A stretch of DNA of 64,000 nt from Trametes villosa (taxonomy: Eukaryota; Basidiomycota; Agaricomycetes; Polyporales; Polyporaceae): assembly GCA_002964805.2 (NCBI GenBank), contig PUDQ02000001.1:2938001-3002000 (forward strand). Direction: 5' to 3'. Below the pieces are notes generated by a model. The model was not told the DNA's origin, did no database searches, and saw only the letters and a list, made by a program, of their open reading frames with translations. The translations under genes and the position numbers were made by a program. Shown piece after piece: positions 36,821 to 46,588 of the stretch (the stretch's first letter is position 1; each line of letters opens with the position of its first letter).

Positions 36821-37599
36821 ATCGTTAGAAGTGTTTGGCTTGCAGCGGGTTTCATATCGATAGACCTCTGCGATTTTCCGCTGCTCAGGGACTCTTGGAG
36901 CGAAGCACTCCCGTTTGGTAGGTCAAGCCACCTCGCACCACTACGCACCATGGTCTCGCAGCTCTCGCCGGTGTTGGTTATGAGTGACGACCCAAACAGT
37001 GGGAGTGACTCCCACTAAGACAAACGACTCCCTCTCATAGCAATGCTGCCGGTTAGTATCTTCTACACACGCGGGCTGCTCTGATATGCATCTCGTACTG
37101 GGGCCCGGTCGAGCGGAAGTCAACGAGCACCGTGGCGCTGGTCGCGTAAGATTCGACGCAATGGCTGCGTATGAGTATTCAAAGCGCGGCTAGAGGAGCT
37201 CGCCAACCAAAGTAGCCACACATTTGGGCAGCCGCGGTGCCGCCTGAATGTGCGGCTACTGAGTAGCTGCGATGGCCCGTATACAGCGACACAGAGTAGG
37301 TTATCAACCAGGCGGAGCAGTGAGTATTAGCACGTTTCCAACCAGCGCCACCAGTGGTTAACACTCTAGACACTCGTACGGGAATGGCTGTCACCGTAGC
37401 CACCCAGTCTCAATGGGAGTCGGCTCTTGGTTTCAAGTCCCACTCCCACAGATCTGGTAAATACTCGCTTGTGATGCTAGTCGGGTAGGGCTGGCGCTCT
37501 CGAACATGTGAGTTCGTTGCTCGCGTCCTGCATAAACTGCCAATAGGTCTTCAGACCAGCTCAAGACAGTCCGGGGGAGTGCTCTGAGATACTTGAACG
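36821..37599. other. methyltransferase upstream region with small palindromes
   Basis: Probably contains the first methyltransferase exon and its promoter. A perfect 9-bp inverted repeat around one base (AGTGGGAGT-G-ACTCCCACT) lies at 36998-37016, and the same arms recur further apart at 37414-37420 and 37442-37448. No other gene seen. Confidence 0.45.
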
Positions 37600-38072
37600 T
37601 TCAAAATATCTGCCTCGCCCCGGATTTTGAGTGGGAGCAGTATGCACTATTCCGCGAGTGTTCGCGGTACGGCGTAGCCCGTGTGCGCAGGGCGCTCGGA
37701 CACTCCGAGCCCAATGAGCAGCATAAAACCGGACGGTCTATCGATATGAGTGAGGGAGAGATACTCACTGGGACCAGGCCGGGTTTTCCGGCGGTCTTCG
37801 GGCTGCGCGAGCCGCAGACGCTTGCTCGCCTGAGCAAGATGAGTACCGCGCCTGGCGAAGCGTCAGTATGGTTGTACTCACCGAGGGTCCTGCCTCCGCG
37901 CTCCCTCGCGCTTCATTTCCGGCGCCCCCGCGCTTCCCAGAAGCTCGCCGGGAAGCCTCGTCTTGCGCCGAAGAGGCCTGGGACGGTGGTGGGTTGAGAG
38001 ACGCGGACGACGCGCCCGCTTCATCCGGGAAGCTGATGTCCCATGCACTGGGTCGTCTTGACATCAGAACAG
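37600..38072 (-). pseudogene. 5' fragment of an unidentified gene
   Basis: A good ATG (38072) opens MSRRPSAWDISFPDEAGA, a Ser/Ala-rich exon ending AGPS. A GTGAGT intron (about 37833-37884) joins in frame to ASKRLRLAQPEDRRKTRPGP, which looks like a basic nuclear-factor segment, and a second GTGAGT donor follows at about 37770. Beyond this the frame soon loses coding character and I find no matching later exons before the methyltransferase. I read it as the start of a gene whose remainder is missing. It is divergent from D. A short intact gene with exons I failed to find is the alternative. Confidence 0.5.
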
Positions 38073-38180
38073 CTAGTTTCTGGCAGTATTGTGGGCCGTT
38101 TATACAATCGGATCGCGTGAGGATGTGGAAACGAGAGCGCACGTCGAGGTCGCGGTCACGGAAGGCAGCCTGGCAGGCTA

Positions 38181-38252
38181 GTCGCGCGCGGTGGAGGTGC
38201 GGCGCGCGGGCGCTTCAGCTTCAGCCACCGCGCGAGAGGGCGTCTATTCAGG
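38181..38252. repeat. direct repeat flanking gene D, left copy
   Basis: 72 bp (GTCGCGCGCGGTGGAGG ... GTCTATTCAGG) that recur at 43803-43868. The left copy differs by an extra CTTCAG hexamer and a few substitutions. Weaker similarity extends to about 38146 on the left side. Confidence 0.8.
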
Positions 38253-38287
38253 CCATTTGCCCGATCGAGCGCCTGTGTTGTCACGAT

Positions 38288-38293
38288 CACGTG
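38288..38293. promoter_or_regulatory. conserved CACGTG E-box upstream of gene D
   Basis: Same element and flanks as upstream of gene C; its start is 135 bp before the D ATG, against 137 bp for C. Confidence 0.45.
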
Positions 38294-38422
38294 CAGTGGT
38301 AACGGCGCTGAGCGACGCGACAGGCCTTCGACGCGTCGCGTAGCCGCCTCCCTTCTGCCACCACCTCGCCTGCATACCGCGCTCCCGCCCAACAGCCTCA
38401 AGCTGTGACCGATAGTGCAAAC

Positions 38423-41400
38423 ATGGTACGCGTTTCGGCTTTGGCGGTGTGCTTCAACATGCCAATCGTGTTGCAGGACGCTGGGGAGGTTCAGGCCCTG
38501 ACTGCCGCCGCTGCGCCGAAGCTTGAGGGCCACATGCTCCTGGATGGTGGGTGGAAAACACGTCGCCGGATTAACTCCTTACTTATAGCGTTGTAAGATG
38601 ATATATCTGCGAGCATAGTTTCTCTCACCGAGTCAGCGGTCAAGGGAGAAGAACAGGGAGCTGCCTCGAAGAACAAGAGTATCATTCCCAACCGCGGAGC
38701 CACAGGTGCGCAGCAAAACTCTAAGTGCTACCGCATATCTGCTAACTTGTCCCTCCGCGACGTACCATAGCCGCGCCCCTCTTGCTACCACCTGTTGATG
38801 CTCGGTCAAGCGCGTTGGCCAAGGAGGAGACCAATACCGGAGCCGAACCAAGTACCGCAAGTCCTACCGGCGCGAACGTAGCGGCTGGCGAAGGGCATTC
38901 GGGGACGACCATGAACGTCGTCTTTGTTCAAGGCGAGGTAAACGATGACGAAACCATGCAAGGCGACGACGAAGACGACGAGGACGACGGGGACGATGAG
39001 GGAGACAGTGATCTCGAGGACCCGTCTCAAGACATCAAGGTGGGTCGAGAGCGAATGCGGATTCTTCCTTGCTCACTGGGATTTCTCTCCACAGGGAGAC
39101 TTAGAGGACATCCTGTCCGGAGACCTAGAATTCACCGGCGCGTTCTCGTTTAGTAGAGCGTACCCAGCCGCCCCCAATCCGGCGCTGAGTATAGACGGCC
39201 TTGGAACCATCGGTCTTCCCCTGAGCGAGCGCGATGCAACTGCCATAAAGACACGTTCAGAGCAGGCCCCCTTCGGAAAAGTGGACCAAACGATTGTAGA
39301 CAAATCCGTCCGGGACACATGGGAGATCGACGCGGCCAAGGTAATATCCTCCAGTATGTCCTGTAGGACTAACGTTAAACTCTGATAGGTGCACTTCGAG
39401 AACAACGCGTGGGAGCCCTTCATGACCCAGACGGTCCGCGATGTTTGTCAAGCCCTCGGAGTCAACTTCGAGGCGAGCCAGCCAAGATGCGAGCTGTACA
39501 AGCTCCTACTGTATGAGAAGGGCTCCCAGTGAGTTGCTCTCTGCGTTTTCCGTGGATGTAGCTCAATTTGGTTTTAATACTTCAGCTTCTTGCCACATGT
39601 CGAGTACGTTTACTATATCTATCATTCAAACATTTGTCCTCATTTCAAGCAGCACAGAGAAGGTTAACGGCATGTTCGCCACCATTGTAGTCGTTCTGCC
39701 ATCGAGGTTCACAGGCGGCGGTGTGCACGTCAGCCATGGCGATCTTCATTCGACCTACGATACCAGCGCCGGCAGCCTAACCACCACTTCCGTCCTTGCT
39801 TGGTACACGGACGTGGAACACGAGGTCAAGGAGATCACCAGCGGATACCGTCTTGCTCTTTCGTTCAACCTCGTTCACACCACCAGCGCACTGCGTCCGA
39901 CCCTGAGCGTAAGCGCCTTGCCATCTCGTCTGCAACACGTCCTGCGTTCGTGGAAGCGGGCGGAAAGCGACGGAGACGCCCCGAAGAAGATCGTTTACCT
40001 CCTCAGCCACAAGTACTCCCTCGCTGCGCTCACGGGCAGCGCGCTCAAGGGTGTCGACGCTCACCTGGTGGCCATACTTGACAGCATCGGCCAGGAGCAT
40101 GGCATCCATCTTGGCCTCGCCAACCTCACCTGTACCCAGAGGGGGAGTGCCGAAGACTACGGTACCCATGGTGGAGGCCGAGGGTGGGGTCGGCGCCGAC
40201 GCTACTATGACGAACCATCGTACCAGGACGTGTCAATGTGCGAGATCGAAGATACAGCCGTGAACATCCAGAATCTCGTCGACATGGACGGCAAGGTCAT
40301 ACGGCACTCCATCGACTGCGACCTTGAGACCGAAGTCGTCCCTGAGGAGCTTGTCGACAAGATCACTGCCGGGGATTATGACGATCAGGAATACGAAGGC
40401 TATCAGGGCAACGTGGGTCTTATATTCAGAGCGCATGAGCATTAGCTGAACTGTGAAAATTTCGGCAGTACGCAGGCACTCTGGAGCGCTGTAAGAGCAT
40501 TCGACACGGACCTGTACGCGATACCTAAGCTTACTTGATTTTCCTCTACAGTCTACCGCCGAACCGTCCTCGTCATGTGGCCCTCATGGGCGCACTTCGA
40601 CATCATCCACGGCGCAGACGGCTTCAAGTACGCGTGCCAAAGGATCCAGGCGTCCACGACACTGGAGCCCGCTGCCGAAGAAAAGGAACTAACCGAGATC
40701 ATCCTGGTCCGGGCGAGCGCCTCCCAGTGCGCGGCGGTCGTCGGAAGCGTATGTTATGCCGCATTGAGGTGGGGGGACCTCTCGCTCTGGATCCGCGCTG
40801 TGAAAGCCTGCGATGCCGAGCGGTCAATGGCCGCTCTCGGGGAGAAGCATATCTGTCTTGCTATCGCTGCATTTGGCTTCGCGCAGGTCAGGTCAAGGTA
40901 TGGGCTCGCGATCGCTATCCGTCGTACGTCCTCATTGATGTAACTTGCGACATAGCTTGGAAAGCGCCCTCGAGCGAGACCCCTCAAACGTGAACGTTCT
41001 CCAGTTTTTGGAGAAGTTTGAGGCCTGGGTCGTTTCTCAGAACTCCGAACAGCTGACTAGTACCACCAAGGAATGGGGGTCTACGCAGCGTACTAAGAGG
41101 TTTGACGCGCTGAGACCTCTCGGCAAGGACGAGCATAAAACCCTCACCGCACTGGCCCTGAAGTATGGTGGCGGCGTTGACTTCCTGGAGAGCAAGTGAG
41201 TATGATCTTGGCACCAAATCGTACCATGCATTGATTTCTGGAATAGGGTTATCCCTCTCATCAAGCCGACCACCAACAGCGCTGCCCTCCTGGAGTATGC
41301 GATGACATTGAAAGGGGACGAGGGTATTCCTGCCGAGGCGCGCACCCGTATGGCGAAGGACCTACTCATGGCCGCTCTGGCCAGCATCGACTTCTACGCT

Positions 41401-43293
41401 GCCGCTCCCGCACCAGCTGCAAACACTGGCTACTCTTGGACCTACGCCTATCATAAGCCTGCCGAGGAACCGGCGCAGCTCGAAAGAGCGAAACCGTACA
41501 TCAAGGCGTCCCTTGAGCTGGGCCCGGAGGATATCTTCCCCACTGTGGTCGACAAGCTCCTCGCTCTCACAGGGATAGCGACGGACGTCGTCGTTCGTCG
41601 TGTCAAGGGCATCCTCCTCCCTGTGGTCACTTACGTGCAGGAGATCTCGCGTACGCTCCCCGGCGGTGTCCCGCCGCAGGGCCTGCGCAAGATCTCTGCG
41701 GCCGCGAGCGCACTCCACCTTGAATCTGCACTTGCCGACCTTCCGCGCCTCCAACCCGCCGACGTCCCGTCGCTGGTTCAAGCGGTCATCTCAAGCGAAA
41801 ACCCCGGAGAATCATTCCCCCAGTGAGTCGGTTTTGCATGCGCCTATTTATGCATGTTGCACTAGTACTAATCGCTACTTCAACGTAGAGTCATCACCAA
41901 GCTCGAAACCCTGCCGATTCCGGTCGGAACGCTGCGCGCCGTCATCGAAGAGCTGGGAGCTAAGCGTGCGGAGATAGATTCCACTGGGAACAGCGTCAAC
42001 CCGTTCCTCCTACGCCTCCTGCAGAGATACGTCAATGCGGTGGACCTCACCTATACCCGGCCGTACAAGGCGTACACCTGGGGGGATACGCAGCATGCCC
42101 CTGATACCCAAAGACCAGCTATCGCGGCACTAGAGTTGTGTCTTACACTCCAACTCCCCGAGGCCTGCAAATTCGTGATCGGGCGGCTCCTGAACCCCGC
42201 CAAGCTCGACGCCACGTACATCCAGGAGCAGCTCGCCCCTCTCGTACCTGAGATGCGCGCGTTGCTCGTGAAGTACAAGCAGCCGCTTACCTCGGAGGCC
42301 TTTGCGACCGCGTTCCAGAAGATCCTACTCTTCTGGGTGCAGAAGGTCATGGGCCCGCGGCCCCCGGACACGGCAACTACGCTTCTAGCGAACTTGAAGA
42401 GCTGGACGTGCATGTGCGACGTGTGTCCCCCGATACGCACCTTCTTGACCTCGGAGCCTGAGGAGTGCAAGAGCTGGCAGCGGATCGGCGCGCCGAAGAG
42501 ACGGCACGTGGAGACTTTCCTGCTCATGCACGCGAAACAAGTCGCGACCTTCATGACGATCAGGAGCACGCCTCAGGGCCTCACGGTGCGTTCCCTTCCG
42601 GTGCCGTCCGACCTCGAACAAGTACTCACTATTGCGCCGCACCTCTAGGTTACAAAGACGAAGGCAATCGTGGGCCCTGCGAAGTGGGCTCATGCGCAGA
42701 GGGAGGGCATCAAGCTCTTGCGGGGAATCAGCACGCGAGGCTCGGAACTTCAAGCTATCCTAGCGCAGGACTACGCGCGGATCGTCGCGGGCCTAGAAGG
42801 ACGCTCCGTGGCCGCGAGCACCACGAACGCCTCGGCGACTGCGCCTCCTGCAGGCGAGAGTGCCGCCGCTGCGACCGCCTCTAGCTCCAGAGCAGCGCCT
42901 GCGTCTGGACAAGCATCGGCATTGGGGACGCAGCCGACCCAGGGGGCCCCCGCTCCCGTGCACGCCACGCAGCCTGTCCACCAAGGCGTCTTCCGCGCTA
43001 TCCCTGGAACAACCTTCGCCTCTGCGGCTGCCTCTGCGGCTTCGGCAGGCGTCCCTCAGTACTTCCACGTAGGCCCCACCCTCTACCCCCCAGCTCCCCC
43101 GGTCGGCGTGCAGACCGCTCAGGCGGGCCCTTCGGGGGTCGCCCCAGCGGGCCAAGTAGGCACACATGCTGTGGCCGCGGCGACCGGTCCCGTGGTCGCG
43201 TCGAGCTCGAAGAGACCAGACGAGACGGAGCACGCGCAGAGGAAGCGTAGGAAAATGACATACGATGGCCAGGACGTCATCGACCTCACCTGA
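38423..43293 (+). CDS. family member D: 2OG-Fe(II) oxygenase with long nuclear C-terminal region
   Basis: Near-duplicate of C, about 1,380 residues, with the same exon structure. The first coding exon again seems to be only ATG (38423-38425), then DAGEVQALTA. An acidic segment ends SQDIK. Oxygenase domain: an 18-nt microexon (39588-39605) makes FLPHVD together with neighbouring exons, giving the HxD iron ligands; VLPSRFTGGGVHVSHGD; DVEHEVKEITSGYRLALSF supplies the distal His and the Arg for 2-oxoglutarate. C-terminal parts: RRTVLVMWPSWAHF, GGGVDFLESK, a helical region (41250-42590), ILAQDYARIVAGLEG, a Pro/Ala-rich tail, and a nuclear signal (SKRPDETEHAQRKRRK) ending DVIDLT. No frameshift or stop was found once introns are removed, so it appears intact. 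Substrate unknown. Confidence 0.88.
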
Positions 43294-43457
43294 CAATGCC
43301 CCCACTTCTCCCTCGCGATCAGGCTCTGTTCTCCCCCTCCCAACGTTAGGACAATGATTCACCGTTAATGTCGTTACTCTACCGAGCCTTCTACCTTCTT
43401 GATCCTATTCTCCGTGTAATGCACGTACTCCCACTGTGGCGCAAAGCATACTCTCTC

Positions 43458-44063
43458 GCGTAGTACTACTTTACAGTCGTTTGATATTCGATACGAGTTA
43501 CGAGGGTCGCGAGTACGATAACTATAACGCATACAAGATGCCCAGTTGAAGTCATGTTACACAGAACCCATCTAGCTTGGAACTGTGGGGTGGCGCCCCT
43601 TTCGGTACGTCTCATGTCGTCGCGATGACAGCCACCTGCGACCCCAATCCACGCGCTCGTGCAGTCGACGCTGCCCCCGGGGATGAGACTGCACAACTAC
43701 AAGGAAGCAGAGTTGCGCACCGGCTCGTTGCGGAAACAGCAGCGCTCGCAGCTCGGGGTCGCGGTCGCGAAAAGCAGGCTACAGACTCAGTAATTAGTCC
43801 TGGTCGCGCGCGGCGGAGGTGCGGCGCGCGAGCGCTTCAGCCACCCCGCGAGAGGGCGTCTATTTAGGCTACCCGCGCGACTGAGCTGCTGCGGCCCCAC
43901 TCGTCTCGAGGGGCAACCTCCAGCTTGCCCTCCTTGGTTTTTCACTGACCTCCTTCTCTGCTGTTTTCATACTTCTACCAACGCTGCCCAAGCTCGTCTC
44001 CCAGCTTCTGTACATCTATCACTCTCTTACTCTCTGTGAGAACTCGCCGACGGTCGTGCGGAC
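43458..44063. other. region between gene D and the F-box gene
   Basis: Holds the right direct repeat and the probable promoter and 5' UTR of the F-box gene. No gene seen. Confidence 0.5.
43803..43868. repeat. direct repeat flanking gene D, right copy
   Basis: 66 bp matching 38181-38252. Lies about 200 bp upstream of the F-box ATG, so this copy probably belongs to that gene's native promoter. Confidence 0.8.
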
Positions 44064-44836
44064 ATGCTCTTGTACCTCCCACCCGAGACCCTACTGCACA
44101 TTCGTGAGTAACCATCCCCTCGCATAACTAGAAATCTCTGTGACAAGATCATTTAGTGTCCTTCCTTGACCTCCCTGACTTGTCATGCCTCGCGCAAGCC
44201 TACCCCGAGCTCGCACAACTGGCCGAAGACCCCCTGCTCCACCGGGAGAGGCTCCTTATCGTCGCCCCGTCCCGCGTCTCCCACTCGCTCTTCGGGCAGA
44301 GCTCATCAGGTGTGCCGCTACGACCGACCATCTCTGACCTCGTACACCGCGGCATCCTGCGCGGCATGGGCATCGAGCGGCGATGGCGAGCCGGGCTCTA
44401 CTTCAGCTCCCCACACGTACGTCCCACCCCCTCCATTTCACCCCCACCATTCACATCATACCTCGAACAGATGGTCAAACAATACGAGAGCTCCCTCCGC
44501 CTGCAATGGACGCACGCCCGAGACGTCCTCGCCCACGCGCTACGCGCGCGCTCGCCCGCCGCGCGCGACACGTTCTACCACACGCGCGTCCTCCCGCGCG
44601 ACGCGTCCGCCGGCCCCGTCTCCGCGCGCCTCGTGGCCGCCGTGCGCCGCCTGCGCTGGGCGCTCCAGCGCGACCGCCTCGCGCGCCTCGTCAAGGCGCG
44701 CAGCGAGATGGCCGCGCACGGCGGCGCGGGCGCGTGGCTCGCGAGCCCGCTCTGGCGCGAGGACGAGCGCGTGCGGCTCGCGGTGTGTCCGGGGATTAAG
44801 GGGATTGTGAAGTTCTACGAGGGGCTGGCGCGCTGA
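44064..44836 (+). CDS. F-box protein
   Basis: Likely substrate adaptor of an SCF ubiquitin ligase. The start MLLYLPPETLLHI joins across an intron (about 44103-44157) to LSFLDLPDLSCLAQAYPELA, a complete F-box of about 40 residues at the N-terminus. The rest, about 190 residues, has no repeat domain I recognise; it is rich in Arg/Ala and includes SRVSHSLFGQ, RRWRAGLYFSSPH and a terminal GIKGIVKFYEGLAR. A second probable intron (54 nt, 44417-44470, GTACGT...ACAG) is a multiple of three without stops, so the unspliced form also reads through. TGA at 44834-44836. Common type of expanded F-box gene in agaricomycetes. Confidence 0.75.
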
Positions 44837-45033
44837 GCGTGCGTTGTACCAAGTGCGCGCGGGATTGGCGCCCCGCGACATCACCCCACAACCTGCGCTG
44901 TATACCCATGCCCAGGAGGCCGGAGGAATGGACACTGCCAGTGTAGATGTGTAACAATACGTTGTAAATGTATGCTGTGAGTCCTGATGTACTATATCCT
45001 CCCTGCGCGCGATTGTGCACCCCGGACTGTATA

Positions 45034-46254
45034 TCATTCGACCTTCTCCTTCTCAAGATACTCCAACCAGGCCTTATCTACGATGTCCCTCACCGCCCTC
45101 ACCTTCTCCTCGCTCGAGCGCCATATACCCCACTCTCCTTCCCCGCCAACACCCATACCCATACGCTCTCTTCGGAATTCCATGTCGCTCGGCAACCATC
45201 CCCCGGCACTGAGGTGGACCTCGCGGAGACCACAGGGCAGGAGCTCGGCCAGCAGCGGGCCTACCGTGGATGCGTTGACTCCTGAGCCTACGAGAACCTT
45301 TGCGGAAGACGGCATGCGTGATGCGGCCCGAAGCAGCGTGCGCAGCTTGGGCAGTGCGGACGGCTCGGGTGCAGACGGGACTTGGCCACTGGACGGGGCA
45401 AGTAGCCTCGGACGTGAGAAGGGTGCTCTCGCGCGATAAGACGGAGCGTACCTCGTCAGAATGCGTGTTACCTGCGAGATGCGCGAGATGTCGAGGTGGG
45501 CTGTGGGAGTGTGAGCCGCGGAATGTGGGGTCAACCTAATGTGAAGCTTGAGACACACCACTGAGAATGTCTTGGCTCGCCATGTCGATCGCCCTGTGAA
45601 AACAGACTGGCTGTCTGTTAGTGTCGATAAGCATGATGGAGTGACGTAGACAGCTGCACCTTGCATCGGAGCAGCCTGTTCTGCGAGTCTAAGTGACGCC
45701 AATCAGCAACGAGCAACGGAGAACGCAGGGGGAGGCCCTACAGTTTGGTACGAGTTGTGTCTACCCTGCCGTCCTTGTGAAGAATTCCGAGAACAACGCC
45801 GTCGGCACCTGCCTCCTTGAACGCCCTGACATCTTCTTGCATGACCTCAAACTCTGCGTCTGTATAGAGGAAGTCGCCAGTGCGGGGGCGCACCATGACC
45901 TACGGCACCTGGGTCGGTCATCTCGGGCTCGCTCGCGCGCCGCACACCCGAGAGAGAGGATGGGCGCACCATTATGGGCATGCCGTCCGGCGTCGCCCTG
46001 CGCACGGCTTTGAATAGGCCCAGGCTGGGAGTAGTGCCTCCCCCGAGCCCGAGATTGCCGCAGAGCTCGAGACGATCTGCCCCTCCGCGGATGGCCCTGC
46101 GCTGTGGGGTGAGCCGCCCTATCGCCAGAACATAGGGGCGAGAGGGAACATACGCGAGGGCCGATTCGACGGAATCGATGCAGACCTCGATAGTGATGCG
46201 CGTCGTGGACGCTGGGGTGCTGCAGGGAGGCCGTCGATCGGTGCGTAGCGTCAT
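45034..46254 (-). CDS. cutC: CutC-family protein (copper homeostasis)
   Basis: TIM-barrel protein of the CutC family, linked to copper handling in bacteria and animals; the biochemical activity is not settled. ATG at 46254 gives MTLRTDRRPPC, then the first strand ITIEVCIDSVESALA. An intron follows and AIRGGADRLELCGNLGLGGG continues with GGTTPSLGLFKAVRRA and PIMVRP. Further exons carry TGDFLYTDAEFEVMQEDV, FKEAGADGVVLGIL, a HR-AIDMASQDILSG segment, and the C-terminal strand pair with VLVGSGVNASTVGPLL and GLREVHLSAGGWL. Ends KEKVE with TGA at 45034-45036. Longer than E. coli CutC because of an Arg/Pro/Ser-rich insert near 45350-45440. Five or six exons. Confidence 0.85.
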
Positions 46255-46588
46255 GAAGGAGTAATTCCGCCTACGAGGTCACGGCCGTCTCTGTCGCATT
46301 CCTGATACACATCGCGCCGGGGAGCTGTGAGTGTAGTGGTGGATGACAAGAGAGAGGGAGCCGATGTCAGTGGCGCAGCTACAGAAGGCGCGTCCACGTG
46401 ACCGTGTAGCATCAAATCGCGCGCCTGGGGAGCGGGAGATCGGATCGGCGAAGCGCGTTGAGTGAGCAGCGACGTCGGCGTGCGTTGCTGGCCTGCCCCA
46501 TTTCTTTTCCCACCATAAATCCCGCCGCGTCTAGTCGCCATGCGGCACAGCGTCCCCACCCCTCCCTCCTCTGTCCCCAACGGCCACC
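46255..46588. other. divergent promoter region (CutC / desaturase)
   Basis: 334 bp between divergent ATGs, no gene seen and no clear TATA box. CT-rich just before the desaturase start on the plus strand. Confidence 0.5.

Larger units (their letters stand above)
38274..43457 (+). repeat. inverted segmental duplication, copy 2 (contains gene D)
   Basis: Mirror image of 19241-24460. The shared promoter begins near TGTGTTGTCACG (38274) and similarity ends near CATACTCTCT (43448-43457). The block is set between the two 66-72 bp direct repeats. Confidence 0.8.

Noticed and set aside
37414..37448. Possible tRNA T-arm (GGTTTCAAGTCC) with complementary ends
   Set aside because: The complementary arms are only about 20 bases apart; there is no anticodon arm, D-arm or 70-base fold.
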